Part shown: positions 18,768 to 28,732 of the stretch, piece by piece
Numbering within the stretch: position 1 is the first letter of the stretch
Layout: the number at the start of each line of letters is the position of its first letter
NCBI RefSeq assembly: GCF_018129685.1
Contig: NZ_JAFCLG010000021.1
Location: 1-64,000, forward strand
Direction: 5' to 3'
Length of the DNA: 64,000 bases
From: Bradyrhizobium manausense
GTDB lineage: Bacteria > Pseudomonadota > Alphaproteobacteria > Rhizobiales > Xanthobacteraceae
Translations under genes and position numbers: made by a program
Notes under the pieces: model-generated
Told to the model about the DNA's origin: nothing
The model's input: only the letters and a program-made list of their open reading frames with translations
Databases searched by the model: none

Positions 18768-19745
18768 TTAACTTTCGGACATGACGGCATCGCCCCAGCG
18801 CCAGCGGCGGGCGCTTGCATAGGCGGCCTTGTCACGTCGCGGGACCCTGGCAAGTTCGACGCCGTCCTTGGTGCAGAGCTTTGCCGTGATCTCGGCCTTG
18901 CCGATATCCGGCGGCGCCAGCACGCGTGCGACGCGGCTCGCCGGTGGCGTGCGGGTCAGGGCGAGGTAGATGAAGCGCTCGTCCTCGAACGGCACCTCGG
19001 CGCCTTTGATCTGACGGTGTGCCTGCGAGCGTGGCAGGCGCTGGCTGAAATGGCACCAGTCAGGGGCGACGAGAGGGCAGGACTTCTCATGCGGGCAGGG
19101 CGCGGCGACGAAAGCGCCCAGCTCCGTCAGCTGCTGGCGCAGCGCGAGGATGCGGGCATAGCCGGCGGGCGTGCCAGGCTCGATCACGACCAGTGCGTGG
19201 CGCGCTTTGGCCCACATGGTCTCGGCGAGTTTGCGTTGGTCGCTCTCTGCGAGCTCGCCGACGATGTAGCTTGCGACGACGAGATCGGCCTGCGAGACCT
19301 CGGCGAGATTGGCGGCGGCATCGCCGGGCAGGTAGCGGCAATCGGCCAAACGCGTGCTGTCGCGTGCAAGTTCGAGCGCGAGCCGGCTCAGCACGGTATT
19401 GGCATCGAGCAGGGTGAAATCCTGCAGCGAGGAGAAGGCCTCCGCGGCAGCCCAGCTGGCGGTGCCGGGACCTGCGCCAACGTCGAGCAGCGTTTCGGGA
19501 GCAAAGTCCGGCGCGATCTCGGCGAGCGCGCTCAGGCTTGCGGCGACGGCGGCATAAGTCGCCGGCATGCGCGCCAGCGCATAGGCGAGCGCATCTGCTT
19601 CGGACTTGATCGTGCCGGAGCCGCCGCCGGCGCGATAAGCCGTCGAGATCTTCTGCGAGCGCTGCGCAGCGTCAGTGCGTGAAAAGCCCTGCAGCTTGGC
19701 GTCGAGCGCGGCCTTGAGTTCAGGAGGGAGTATGGGCGAGATCAT
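18768..19745 (-). CDS. Rsm22-like small ribosomal subunit methyltransferase
   Basis: A 325-residue protein with a Rossmann methyltransferase signature LLDVGAGPGTASWAA (about residues 90-103) and VVASYIVGEL, followed by the cysteine cluster CPHEKSCPL and DWCHFSQR, which is typical of the Rsm22/Mettl17 family associated with small-ribosomal-subunit assembly. The role in bacteria is not well established. Starts at TTG 19751 and ATG 19745 are both possible; no clear ribosome site decides, and I take the ATG. Confidence 0.85.
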   Translation of the reverse strand: MISPILPPELKAALDAKLQGFSRTDAAQRSQKISTAYRAGGGSGTIKSEADALAYALARMPATYAAVAASLSALAEIAPDFAPETLLDVGAGPGTASWAAAEAFSSLQDFTLLDANTVLSRLALELARDSTRLADCRYLPGDAAANLAEVSQADLVVASYIVGELAESDQRKLAETMWAKARHALVVIEPGTPAGYARILALRQQLTELGAFVAAPCPHEKSCPLVAPDWCHFSQRLPRSQAHRQIKGAEVPFEDERFIYLALTRTPPASRVARVLAPPDIGKAEITAKLCTKDGVELARVPRRDKAAYASARRWRWGDAVMSES

Positions 19746-19755
19746 CGACAACTCG

Positions 19756-19848
19756 CGTCATTCCGGGGCGCGCGAAGCGCGAACCCGGAATCCAGAGCTT
19801 GTAGCGCGAGATTCCGGGTTCGATGCTGCGCATCGCCCCGGAATGACG
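19756..19848. repeat. Compound intergenic palindrome
   Basis: A nested inverted repeat. The outer arms CGTCATTCCGGGGCG (19756-19770) and its complement (19834-19848) are perfect, as are the inner arms GAACCCGGAATC (19781-19792) and its complement (19810-19821). It sits between the smc stop and the Rsm22 start and belongs to the large class of GC-rich palindromes scattered through Bradyrhizobium-type intergenic DNA. Confidence 0.9.
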
Positions 19849-19858
19849 GTCAATCTTC

Positions 19859-22800
19859 TCACGCCACGTTCTGGTCGAGAATGTCGACGGCTTCGGACAG
19901 GCTCACCGAGACGAGCTGGGAGACGCCGCGCTCGGCCATGGTGACGCCGAACAGCCGGTTCATGCGCGCCATCGTGATGGGATTGTGCGTGATGATGATG
20001 AAGCGGGTGTCGGTCGAGCCGGTCATTTCGTGCAGCAGGTTGCAGTACCGTTCGACGTTGTGGTCGTCGAGCGGCGCGTCGACTTCGTCCAGCACGCAGA
20101 TCGGCGAGGGATTGGTCAAGAACACTGCGAAGATCAGCGCCATCGCGGTCAGTGCCTGCTCGCCGCCCGACAGCAGCGACAGCGTCTGCGGCTTCTTGCC
20201 CGGGGGCTTGGCGATGATTTCCAGGCCGGCTTCGAGCGGATCGTCGCTCTCGATCAGGTGCAGCGCGGCCTCACCGCCGCCGAACAGCTCGACGAACAGG
20301 CGCTTGAAGTGGTTGTTGACGACCTCGAACGAGGTCAGCAGCCGCTCGCGCGCTTCCTTGTTGAGGCTCTGGATGCCCTGGCGCAGCCGCTTGATGGCCT
20401 CGACCAGGTCATCGCGCTCGGTGACCAGGCCCGTGTGCTGGGTCTCGACCTCGCGCAGCTCTTCCTCGGCGCGCAGGTTCACGGCACCAAGGCGTTCGCG
20501 GTCGCGGCGCATCTTTTCGAGGTCTTCCTCGATCTCGTGCAGCGGTGGCAGCTCGGCACCGGGTTCGATCTCGGCGAGGCCGGCGACGGCCTGCGGCTCG
20601 ACTTCGAGCATGTCGCGGATCTCGCGCTCGATGTCCTCGAGCCGGCGCCGCGCGCTTTCCATGCGCTCTTCGGCGCGGGCGGTGGCCTCGCGCGAGCTGG
20701 ACAGCGCCTCCAGCGTCAGCTTGGCGACGCGATCGGTCTCCGCCATCGCGGTCTCGGCGGTGGCGAGCGCGTCGGCGGCCATACGGCGCTCGTTCTCGGC
20801 GTACTCGATCTCGGTGATCAGCGCGCTGCGCTTCTCGGCGAAGAGAGCGGGCGCGTTCTCGAGTTCGCCGCGCTCGATCGTGAGCTCGGCAATGCGCGCC
20901 TGGATGGTGTCGATGTGGGAGGCCGCGCTCTCCTTGCGGTTCTGCCACTCGGTGCGTTCGGCGAGGATCGCCTGGACGCGGCGGTCGGCGAGCTCGGCCT
21001 CGCGCGCCAGGGCCTGCGCCTCGGCGCGGACCTGGGCGGCGATGCGGCGATGGTTCTCGATGTCGCTGCGGACGGCGGCAAGACGGGTCTCGGTGTCCTC
21101 GCTCGACGGCAGCTCGCTGATGCCGGCCTCGGCGTATTCGCAGGCGGCCTCGGCCTCGGCGCGGTCGGCGGCAAGACGGCTGTGCGCCTCCGACAGCGTC
21201 GCCTTGCGGGCGGCGTGACGGCTGATCTCACGTTCGGCGGCGGCGTGGCGTTCGCGCGCGGTGTTGAGCTCGCGCTGCGCCGCACGCATGGCTTCGCGGC
21301 TGGCGCCTTCGGTGCTGGCCGCCATCTGCAATTCGGACTCGGCATTCTCCAGCGCCTGACGCTTGATCTGCGCGTCGATGCGGGCCTGCTCGAGCTCGTT
21401 CTCGATGTCGACGAGACGGGCGCGCTCGGCCAGGCGCCGCGCGGCGCCGGTCGGCGCGTGAGCGGCGGCAACAAAACCGTCCCAGCGCCAGACGTCGCCT
21501 TCGGGCGAGACCAGCCGCTGGCCGGTCTTCAGCTGCGAGACCAGCTCGGCGCCGCGCTCGCGCGGCACCACGCCGATCTGCGCCAGGCGGCGCGCCAGCT
21601 CGGCCGGCGCCTGAACGTGGTTGGAAAGCGGGGTGACACCTTCGGGCAGCTCCGGATCGCCGTCGGTGACGCCGACATTGGTCCAGCGCATCGGCGCCGA
21701 GGGGTCGATCGGCGCATCGAGATCGTCACCGAGCGCGGCGCCGATCGCCTTTTCGAAACCCTTGTCGACGGTGATGCCGTCGATGATCGGCGGCCACAGA
21801 TTCTTGGTCTCGCCGTTGACGATCTTGGAGATCGTGCGCGCCTCGGTGTCGAGCCGCTGCACGCGCTTGTCGGCTTCGACCAGCGGCGAGCGCGAGGATT
21901 CCAGCGTCTGGCGGGCGGCGACATGCGCAGCTTCGCTCGCCTGCGCGGCGGCTTCCGCAGCTGCCAGCGTCTGCTCGGCGGTCTCGACCGCCGCGGTCAG
22001 CTCGTCGAGGTCGCCGAAGCCGCCGGTGTCGGCGGCAAGCTTCTGCTCTTCAGCCGTGACATTCGCGATCTCCTGATCGAGGCGCGCGAGCTTGTCGCGA
22101 TGGGTGCGAACGTTGGCTTCCAGTTGGTTGCGCTTGGCGGTGAGGTCGGCGAGCGCGGTGGTGAGCTCGGCGAATTGCTGCTCGGTCTCGGTCAGCACCG
22201 CCTCGGCTTCCGCGACGCGCTCGTCGACGCCGGAGCGCTTCTCGACGCGCGACTTGATCTCTTCCTTCAGCTCGGCGTCCTCGGTGTCGAGCCGCTGCAA
22301 GGCGACGTCGGCATCCATGGTTTGCTGCTGAGCACGGGAAATGTCGCCTTCGAACTGCGCGAGACGACGCTCGAGCTCGGCAACGCGCTCCTTGGCGCGC
22401 TCTTCCTCGCGGTCGAGCAACTCACGGGCATTGGTCAGGCGCTGAAGACCTGCAGCAGCACGCGCTTCGGCATCGCGCAGTGCCGGCATTTCGGCAGCGC
22501 GGATCGCCTGGATGCGGGCGGCTTCGGCCTGATGCTGGGTGCGCTCGGCCATCTCGCGGACGGCGAGATCGTGGGTCTGGCCGGATTCGTTGACGTCGGC
22601 ATGGGCGCCGATCCAGCGCAGGTGAAACAGTGTGGCTTCGGCCTTGCGGACCTTGGCGGCGACCTCGCGATAGCGCACGGCCTGGCGCGCCTGCTTCTTC
22701 AAGCCTTCCATCTGGCCTGCGAGCTGGCCGATCACGTCCTCGACGCGGGTGAGGTTGGTTTCGGCCGCCTTCAGCCGCAGCTCGGCCTCGTGGCGGCGGG

Positions 22801-23323
22801 CATGCAAGCCGGCGACACCGGCGGCGTCTTCCAGCACGCGGCGGCGCTGCTCGGGCTTGGCCTGAATGATCTCGCCGATCTTGCCCTGGTGGACGAGGGC
22901 CGGCGAACGCGCGCCGGTGGCGGCGTCCGCAAACAGGATCTGCACGTCGCGCGCACGCACGTCGCGGCCGTTGATGCGATACACGGAGCCGGCTTCGCGC
23001 TCGATGCGGCGGGAGATTTCCAGCAGCTGGCTGTCGTTCATCGCCGCAGGCGCGGTGCGATCGGCATTGTCGATCGTCATCGTCACTTCGGCATGGTTGC
23101 GCGCGGGACGGTTGCCGGAGCCCGCGAAGATCACCGCGTCCATATCGGCGGCGCGCAAGCTCTTGTAGGAGGTTTCACCCATCGCCCAGCGCAGCGCTTC
23201 GACGAGATTCGACTTGCCGCAACCGTTGGGTCCGACCACGCCGGTCAAGCCGGGCTCGATGACGAAGTCCGTCGGCTCAACGAAGGACTTGAATCCGTGT
23301 AGGCGCAGGCGGGTGATTTTCAT
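19859..23323 (-). CDS. smc: Chromosome segregation protein SMC
   Basis: A 1154-residue SMC ATPase, the core of the condensin that compacts and segregates the chromosome. The N-terminal head has Walker A GPNGCGKSN at about 30-38 and the C-terminal head has signature LSGGEQALTAMALIFA and Walker B ICVLDEVDAPLDD. Two long Glu/Ala/Arg-rich coiled coils flank a hinge near residues 500-620. I chose ATG 23323 (MKITRL) over GTG 23329 because SMC proteins start here. No scpA or scpB gene is adjacent. Confidence 0.97.
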   Translation of the reverse strand: MKITRLRLHGFKSFVEPTDFVIEPGLTGVVGPNGCGKSNLVEALRWAMGETSYKSLRAADMDAVIFAGSGNRPARNHAEVTMTIDNADRTAPAAMNDSQLLEISRRIEREAGSVYRINGRDVRARDVQILFADAATGARSPALVHQGKIGEIIQAKPEQRRRVLEDAAGVAGLHARRHEAELRLKAAETNLTRVEDVIGQLAGQMEGLKKQARQAVRYREVAAKVRKAEATLFHLRWIGAHADVNESGQTHDLAVREMAERTQHQAEAARIQAIRAAEMPALRDAEARAAAGLQRLTNARELLDREEERAKERVAELERRLAQFEGDISRAQQQTMDADVALQRLDTEDAELKEEIKSRVEKRSGVDERVAEAEAVLTETEQQFAELTTALADLTAKRNQLEANVRTHRDKLARLDQEIANVTAEEQKLAADTGGFGDLDELTAAVETAEQTLAAAEAAAQASEAAHVAARQTLESSRSPLVEADKRVQRLDTEARTISKIVNGETKNLWPPIIDGITVDKGFEKAIGAALGDDLDAPIDPSAPMRWTNVGVTDGDPELPEGVTPLSNHVQAPAELARRLAQIGVVPRERGAELVSQLKTGQRLVSPEGDVWRWDGFVAAAHAPTGAARRLAERARLVDIENELEQARIDAQIKRQALENAESELQMAASTEGASREAMRAAQRELNTARERHAAAEREISRHAARKATLSEAHSRLAADRAEAEAACEYAEAGISELPSSEDTETRLAAVRSDIENHRRIAAQVRAEAQALAREAELADRRVQAILAERTEWQNRKESAASHIDTIQARIAELTIERGELENAPALFAEKRSALITEIEYAENERRMAADALATAETAMAETDRVAKLTLEALSSSREATARAEERMESARRRLEDIEREIRDMLEVEPQAVAGLAEIEPGAELPPLHEIEEDLEKMRRDRERLGAVNLRAEEELREVETQHTGLVTERDDLVEAIKRLRQGIQSLNKEARERLLTSFEVVNNHFKRLFVELFGGGEAALHLIESDDPLEAGLEIIAKPPGKKPQTLSLLSGGEQALTAMALIFAVFLTNPSPICVLDEVDAPLDDHNVERYCNLLHEMTGSTDTRFIIITHNPITMARMNRLFGVTMAERGVSQLVSVSLSEAVDILDQNVA

Positions 23324-23539
23324 AAGCACGCATCTCTGTTGGCAGGCGCGAATCCCCCTGCCGGGACAATACCATGGAAGGCAATGCCACTCTCTGGGCG
23401 AGTCGCGCGGGGCGCCTCATGCGGCGGACAATGGCCGCGGTGCGCCACGAGGGCAACCAGCCAAAGCCGCTTTTCCCAAGGGATTTATGCCGGGAAAGAT
23501 ACGGCTTTCGAGATGCGAATCAGGATCTTGACGCCCGAA

Positions 23540-24211
23540 TCAGCTCTTCAGCAGCGGATTGATCTTCTTGGCGAACTCCTCGAACGAGGCCTCGCCCTTG
23601 ATCTTCTCGCCGTTGATGAAGAAGGTCGGCGTCGAATCCACCTTCAGCACGTCGCTCGCATATTTCTGGTCGGCGGCGATCTTGTCGAGCAGTGCCTGGT
23701 CCTTCAGGCAGGCTTCGACCTGCTGCTGGGTGAGGCCAGCCTGCTTGCCGATCCGCGTCAGGGTCTCGGTGGTGTTCTTCACCACCCAGTCGTTCTGCTG
23801 GCGGAACAGCATGTCGGTGACGGCGAAGTACTTCGGCGCATCGCCGTTGGCGATACAGCGCGACAGCATCGAGCCGGCGGCGGCCTTGATGTCGAGCGGG
23901 AACTCGCGGAAGACGTAGCGCACCTTGCCGGTGTCGATGTATTCGGACTTGATCTTGGGGAACACCTGCTCGTTGAAGGCCGCGCAATGCGGGCAGGTCA
24001 TCGAGGCGAATTCGGTGATGGTGACGGCGGCGTCCTTGGGGCCGAGCGCCATGTCGGGCAGCGACACCGGCTTGGCGACATCGCCGGCGGCCTGCGCCTT
24101 TGCTTCAGGGATCATGGCCTCGGAGATGAACCGCAGCGGCGAGAGCCCGGCGATCGCGGCGAGACCGGTCAGCGACAGCATCGTGGTGAAGGCGCGGCGG
24201 GTGATGATCAA
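23540..24211 (-). CDS. DsbA-family thioredoxin-like periplasmic protein
   Basis: A 223-residue exported protein. It has an N-terminal signal with a twin-arginine-like RRAF and cleavage probably after AKAQA near 41. The thioredoxin fold carries the active site CPHC in EFASMTCPHCAAFNE (about residue 73) and the cis-Pro segment VDSTPTFFING. This is the BdbD/DsbA-like 'thioredoxin_4' type, involved in disulfide formation or isomerisation in the periplasm. It lies between smc and the DciA-like gene, all on the same strand. Confidence 0.92.
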   Translation of the reverse strand: MIITRRAFTTMLSLTGLAAIAGLSPLRFISEAMIPEAKAQAAGDVAKPVSLPDMALGPKDAAVTITEFASMTCPHCAAFNEQVFPKIKSEYIDTGKVRYVFREFPLDIKAAAGSMLSRCIANGDAPKYFAVTDMLFRQQNDWVVKNTTETLTRIGKQAGLTQQQVEACLKDQALLDKIAADQKYASDVLKVDSTPTFFINGEKIKGEASFEEFAKKINPLLKS

Positions 24212-24347
24212 GGTCGGCTCCCGAATTGGCGTGGTCTCGACCCGAGCTTTACCTGAAGGTTCCCGGGCGGCCTGTCGCTAGCTTGAAACGTGGTTTGAGG
24301 CAATGGCGAGCGGCAAGGCCGGGTCCAGATTGGCGCAGGAATGAGGC

Positions 24348-24839
24348 TCAATTTCGCTTGATGGCGGCCCCGAGCCGCGCCAGCGCCGTCTTCAATTCTT
24401 CATCTTCGATATCGCCCAGGCTTTCCGCCACCTTGGCGACGGCCTTGGGGTCCGGCGGGGCGGGCCGCACCGGGCGATGGGGCCGCGCCAGGGGGGCCTG
24501 GCGGAAGGCAAGCTTGCCGACCGCGCTCCAGCCGAAGAAGCGGTTGACCCGCTCCAGGATGACGTCGGCCGAGTGCTGGATCTCCAGCGCCATCGGCCCC
24601 TCGACCCGCAGCACCAGCGTGGCCGGCTCCTGCGGCTGCCCCTCCACCGGTCGCGGCCATTGCATCTTCAGCGGCTCGGCATGGGCGGCGATCTCGGGCC
24701 CGGCGATCTCCCCCCAACGCGTCACCAGCTCGCGCGCGGCAAAACCCTGCTTGGCATACGCCTCGGCAAAGACGTCGTTGAGCAGGATCCCGAGCGGCTT
24801 GGCGCTGATGGGGCCGGGTTTGGGGGGAAATTTGGCCAT
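24348..24839 (-). CDS. DUF721 / DciA-like protein
   Basis: A 163-residue protein whose N-terminal 110 residues (LLNDVFAEAYAKQGFAARELVTRWGEIAGPEIAAHAEPL and later VEGPMALEIQH) match DUF721, the family of DciA, the DnaB helicase loader found in bacteria lacking DnaC. The C-terminal tail, from about 125, is charged. It is upstream of the DsbA-like gene on the same strand and divergent from mutY. Confidence 0.85.
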   Translation of the reverse strand: MAKFPPKPGPISAKPLGILLNDVFAEAYAKQGFAARELVTRWGEIAGPEIAAHAEPLKMQWPRPVEGQPQEPATLVLRVEGPMALEIQHSADVILERVNRFFGWSAVGKLAFRQAPLARPHRPVRPAPPDPKAVAKVAESLGDIEDEELKTALARLGAAIKRN

Positions 24840-24934
24840 GGGGCCTTATAGCACTCCGGCGCGCCGCGCGCTGCCTCTTGGCGGCCGTCAAGGCCGGGGC
24901 GGTCCGAAGGACGGCGTCGCGTGCGCTCGCCTAT

Positions 24935-25000
24935 GTCCCGGCCATCCACGTTCTTTGACGAAGAAAGGCGTGGATGCCCGCGACGAGCGCTGGCATGACG
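24935..25000. repeat. Intergenic palindrome in front of mutY
   Basis: An inverted repeat with core arms CATCCACG (24943-24950) and CGTGGATG (24969-24976) inside CCGGC...GCCCG flanks. The same core recurs in the larger palindrome at 28613-28698. It lies in the divergent region between the DciA-like gene and mutY. Confidence 0.75.
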
Positions 25001-25036
25001 TGGAGAGGTCGGTGCGTTGCCGCTACAGTGCGGGGC

Positions 25037-26134
25037 ATGAACCCCAAATCCGCCCTTAAGGCCGAGCCGGAATCAGCTCAGTCTGCAGTTTCGGCTCGTC
25101 CTATATTGCTGCTCGCCTGGTACGACCGCCACCGCCGCAGACTGCCGTGGCGCGCTGCGCCTGGAGAGACCTCCGATCCCTATCGCGTCTGGCTGTCGGA
25201 GATCATGCTCCAGCAGACCACGGTGAAGGCGGTCGGGCCCTACTTCGAAAAATTCGTCGCGCGCTGGCCTGATGTCGAGGCGTTGGGGAACGCCTCGCTG
25301 GATGACGTGCTGAGGATGTGGGCCGGGCTCGGCTATTATTCCCGCGCGCGCAATCTCCATGCCTGCGCGGTTGCGGTGACGCGCGAGCATGGCGGTGCTT
25401 TTCCCGACACCGAAGAAGGCCTGCGGGCGCTGCCGGGCATCGGGCCCTACACGGCGGCGGCAATTGCGGCGATCGCGTTCGATCGGCACACCATGCCTGT
25501 TGACGGCAATATCGAGCGCGTGGTGTCGCGCCTGTTCGCGGTGGAAGCGGAGCTGCCGCAGGCAAAGCCGCTGATCCAGCAGATGGCAACGACGTTGCTC
25601 GCCAACTCCCGCGCGGGCGACAGTGCCCAGGCTCTGATGGATCTGGGCGCCTCGATCTGCACACCGAAGAAGGCAGCCTGCTCGCTGTGCCCATTGAACG
25701 AGGATTGCGCGGCGCGCCTGCAGGGGACGCAGGAGACATTTCCGCGCAAGGCACCGAAGAAAAGCGGCACGCTCCGGCGTGGCGCAGCCTTCGTCGTCAC
25801 GCGCGGAGATGAACTGCTGGTCCGCTCAAGGCCCGAAAAAGGCCTGCTCGGCGGCATGACCGAAGTGCCGGGCTCGGACTGGCTCGCCGGACAGGAAGAC
25901 GCGACGGCCAAACAACAGGCGCCCCGCTTGAATGGTCTGTCGCGCTGGCACCGCAAGCTCGGCGTGGTCACCCACGTCTTCACGCATTTCCCGCTGGAAC
26001 TGGTGGTCTACACCGCGAGGGCCGAAGCCCGCACGCGCGCGCCCGCGGGCATGCGCTGGGTGCCGATCGCGACCCTTGCCGACGAGGCGTTGCCCAACGT
26101 CATGCGCAAGGTGATCGCGCATGCGCTGGACTGA
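25037..26134 (+). CDS. mutY: A/G-specific adenine DNA glycosylase
   Basis: A 365-residue base-excision repair enzyme that removes A opposite 8-oxoguanine. It has SEIMLQQT with the catalytic Glu, the helix-hairpin-helix LPGIGPYTAAAIAAIAF, VDGNIERV with the catalytic Asp, and the 4Fe-4S ligands as C-x6-C-x2-C-x5-C (CTPKKAACSLCPLNEDC). The C-terminal third is the Nudix-like 8-oxoG recognition domain. ATG 25037 gives the family N-terminus; further upstream sequence is the palindrome. It ends 4 bases from the convergent diguanylate cyclase gene. Confidence 0.97.
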   Translation: MNPKSALKAEPESAQSAVSARPILLLAWYDRHRRRLPWRAAPGETSDPYRVWLSEIMLQQTTVKAVGPYFEKFVARWPDVEALGNASLDDVLRMWAGLGYYSRARNLHACAVAVTREHGGAFPDTEEGLRALPGIGPYTAAAIAAIAFDRHTMPVDGNIERVVSRLFAVEAELPQAKPLIQQMATTLLANSRAGDSAQALMDLGASICTPKKAACSLCPLNEDCAARLQGTQETFPRKAPKKSGTLRRGAAFVVTRGDELLVRSRPEKGLLGGMTEVPGSDWLAGQEDATAKQQAPRLNGLSRWHRKLGVVTHVFTHFPLELVVYTARAEARTRAPAGMRWVPIATLADEALPNVMRKVIAHALD

Positions 26135-26138
26135 CGGC

Positions 26139-27884
26139 TCAGGCGGCGCGCGCGGCGCGTTCGTCGGTTGCGGGCATCAGGAAAGTGCGGTTGCGCCCGG
26201 TTTTCTTGGCGACATAGAGGCCCTGGTCGGCGCGCTCGATCACGTCCTGCACGTCGCGGTCGTTCTCGTCGAACAGAGCGAGCCCGACCGAGACGGTGAT
26301 GGGAATGACGGTGTCGCCATGGCGCACGGTCGCACCCGCGATCGATGTCCTGATGCGCTCGGCGAGCAGAAGCGCTGTCTCCTGGTCGATCTCGCGCAGC
26401 AGGACAACGAATTCCTCGCCGCCGAACCGGGCCGCCTTGTCTGTGGTACGGATCGACTGGCTGATGACGTCGGCGATGCTCTTGATGGCGTCGTCGCCGG
26501 CCGCGTGTCCGTAGGTGTCGTTGATCTTCTTGAAGTGATCGATGTCGATCATCAAGGTCGCCATGTTGCGCCTGTAGCGGCGGCTGAACGCAACGGCGTC
26601 GTCGGCGACGGCGAGGAAGGAGCGGCGGTTCATCAGGCCGGTCATGAAATCGGTGTCGGCGAGATGCCGCAGCTTCAGCATGTCCTCCTGGAGCTGCATC
26701 GCATTCTCGGTTGCGCGCATCTCGGCTTCCTTGGTGCGTTCCTCGGCATGGCCGATACGTCGCAGCAGCGAGCGCAGCGCGCGTGAGAGCTGGACGACTT
26801 CGACCGAGCCGCTCTGCCGTGCCAGCATGGTCGGGCCGTGGGCGCGTCCGATGCGGTCGGCTTCCTGCGTCAGGGCGATGATCGGAGCGGCGATCCGGCG
26901 CGAGACCAGCAGGGCCAGAGACAGCGCGATCAGCGCGATGACCGCTCCGATCGTCAAGATCATCTGCGCGGAGGAGATCGCTGCCTTTAGCGCCACGCTC
27001 GCCGGCTGGCTCGCGGTGACGATCCAGTTCAAGCCCTGGTAGTCGCGATAGCCGTAACCGACGTGGAATGCGGTCAGCATCTGCTGGCCGTCGACCGTTT
27101 CGCGGAAGGTGCCGTCGCGGGCCTTCAGCATGCCGGCGAGCTGATCGCCGCCGTAGCGGATGGTTTCCTTCTGCGGGCCGACGAGGACCATGCCGCCCTT
27201 GCTGAGGATCGATAGCCGCGTGTCGGTATTGCCGTCATTGGCCTCGACGTCCTTGATCAAATTGCTGGCCCATGACCAGTCCAGATGCCCGCCAAGCACG
27301 CCGACCACTTTGCCGGAGGCATCGCGCACGGGCAGGGCGATATCGACGAAGCGATAGGGTTCGTTGTTGGCGCGCTGGGTGAGCAGCGACGACAGCAGGA
27401 TGGCCTCGTGCACGTCGCCGACCACGACATTTTCGAGACCCTGCTTGAACCATGGTCGCTCCAGCACGGATTTGCCCTGCAACAGGCCGCCGGTCGACGC
27501 GACAACGTTGGCATTGAGGTCGGCAAAACCGATCCAGGTAAATTCGAAATTGCGCTGAAGCGCCTCGAGCGCGCTGCGCAGCTCGTTCGGGTCGCCCTGC
27601 CACAGCCGTTGCATCGGCTCGAGCTCGGTGAACAGCTTCATCTCCTGCTGCCGCGTCGCCATGAAACGCTCGAGCCGGGCGGAGGTGCTGGATGCGATCC
27701 CGGCGACGCTGCTCTCGATGAGAGCCGCCGTGTGTCTGTAACTGATGAGGGCGGCGCCGGCGGCCAGGGTGCCCACCAGCACGATGGACATCACCGCAAC
27801 GGCAGCAGCGATCTGCGTCCGTACGGTCAGTCGATCTTCGATCGCGTGCAGGCGGTTGGCCGCCTGTTGCAAAAGGGCTCGCAT
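26139..27884 (-). CDS. Membrane-bound diguanylate cyclase with Cache-type sensor
   Basis: A 581-residue protein. An N-terminal membrane helix (about 23-48) and a second helix (about 285-310) bracket a periplasmic sensor resembling a dCache domain. A HAMP-like segment and short coiled coil follow, and the C-terminal 170 residues form a GGDEF domain with the active-site motif GGEEF (ARFGGEEFVVLLREID). It makes cyclic di-GMP in response to an unknown extracellular ligand. I do not see an EAL domain. RxxD-type product inhibition is not obvious. Confidence 0.93.
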   Translation of the reverse strand: MRALLQQAANRLHAIEDRLTVRTQIAAAVAVMSIVLVGTLAAGAALISYRHTAALIESSVAGIASSTSARLERFMATRQQEMKLFTELEPMQRLWQGDPNELRSALEALQRNFEFTWIGFADLNANVVASTGGLLQGKSVLERPWFKQGLENVVVGDVHEAILLSSLLTQRANNEPYRFVDIALPVRDASGKVVGVLGGHLDWSWASNLIKDVEANDGNTDTRLSILSKGGMVLVGPQKETIRYGGDQLAGMLKARDGTFRETVDGQQMLTAFHVGYGYRDYQGLNWIVTASQPASVALKAAISSAQMILTIGAVIALIALSLALLVSRRIAAPIIALTQEADRIGRAHGPTMLARQSGSVEVVQLSRALRSLLRRIGHAEERTKEAEMRATENAMQLQEDMLKLRHLADTDFMTGLMNRRSFLAVADDAVAFSRRYRRNMATLMIDIDHFKKINDTYGHAAGDDAIKSIADVISQSIRTTDKAARFGGEEFVVLLREIDQETALLLAERIRTSIAGATVRHGDTVIPITVSVGLALFDENDRDVQDVIERADQGLYVAKKTGRNRTFLMPATDERAARAA

Positions 27885-28134
27885 GGAAAGGCTCCGGTTT
27901 CACCGTCGCTCGTGCCACGTCGTAACTTCCAGCCGCTTACCGCCCGATTGCTTAATTGGATCGTATTGAATCGGTCGTGAAACCGGTTGGTTGAAGTCGG
28001 CTTAATCGCTGGCGAAATGCCCTGAATCCGTACAGTTTCCGTAAATCCCGGAAGTTTGCGTTGTCGCGGATCGCCTGCTGCCATGAAGCTGTCAGCAGAC
28101 CGGGACTATCAGTTCGACGGCAACGGAGGTTCGC

Positions 28135-28554
28135 ATGGTCAAGACCGCGCTCGATAACTTCAAGAGGCCGCCCTGTGCCGAACTGCTCGGATGGCGGCTG
28201 CTCGATGTCCGACCGGAGGAGGGGTGGATCAAACTCGGCTTCGAAGGCAGGCCGGAGTTCTGCAACCCGGCCGGTTTTATCCAGGGCGGCATGCTTTCGG
28301 CCATGCTCGACGACACGATGGGCCCTGCGGTCCTCGTGATGAGCGAGGGCCGGCTCTACACCACCACGATCAGCATGACGGTGAATTTTCTCAGCCCCGC
28401 CAGGCCCGGCCCGATCATCGGCGAGGCCAGGGTGACGCAGCTCGGCAAGACCATCGCGTTCGTCGAGGCCAGGCTGATGGCGGAGGATGGCACGGTGCTG
28501 GCAACGGCGACTGCGAGCGAGCGACTGCTGGAGGCGGCTAGGGTGGTGAAGTAG
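28135..28554 (+). CDS. PaaI family hotdog-fold thioesterase
   Basis: A 139-residue single-domain hotdog protein. It shows the PaaI-type pattern NPAGFIQGGMLSAMLDDTMGPAV with the catalytic-region Asp, then TISMTVNFLSPARPGPIIGEARV. Such enzymes hydrolyse acyl- or aroyl-CoA thioesters; the substrate cannot be read here. ATG 28135 follows GGAGGTTCGC. It is divergent from the diguanylate cyclase gene and alone in its unit. Confidence 0.88.
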   Translation: MVKTALDNFKRPPCAELLGWRLLDVRPEEGWIKLGFEGRPEFCNPAGFIQGGMLSAMLDDTMGPAVLVMSEGRLYTTTISMTVNFLSPARPGPIIGEARVTQLGKTIAFVEARLMAEDGTVLATATASERLLEAARVVK

Positions 28555-28612
28555 GGCGATTGCTTTCCGCTTCGCGTGCGATGTCTGCGTTCGAGCGCCC
28601 AAGCTTCCGCGT

Positions 28613-28698
28613 CGTCATGGCCGGGCTTGTCCCGGCCATCCACGCCTTGCCAAGCGGAATGAAGAACGTGGATGCCCGGGACAAGCCCGGGCATGACG
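28613..28698. repeat. Large intergenic palindrome, 32-base arms
   Basis: Arms at 28613-28644 and 28667-28698 are complementary at 30 of 32 positions around a 22-base loop. It lies between the convergent ends of the thioesterase and monooxygenase genes, so it could act as a bidirectional terminator hairpin. It shares the CATCCACG/CGTGGATG core with the repeat at 24935-25000. Confidence 0.92.
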
Positions 28699-28732
28699 AA
28701 CCTCAGAAATCCGCATTAAGTGCGAATGAAAT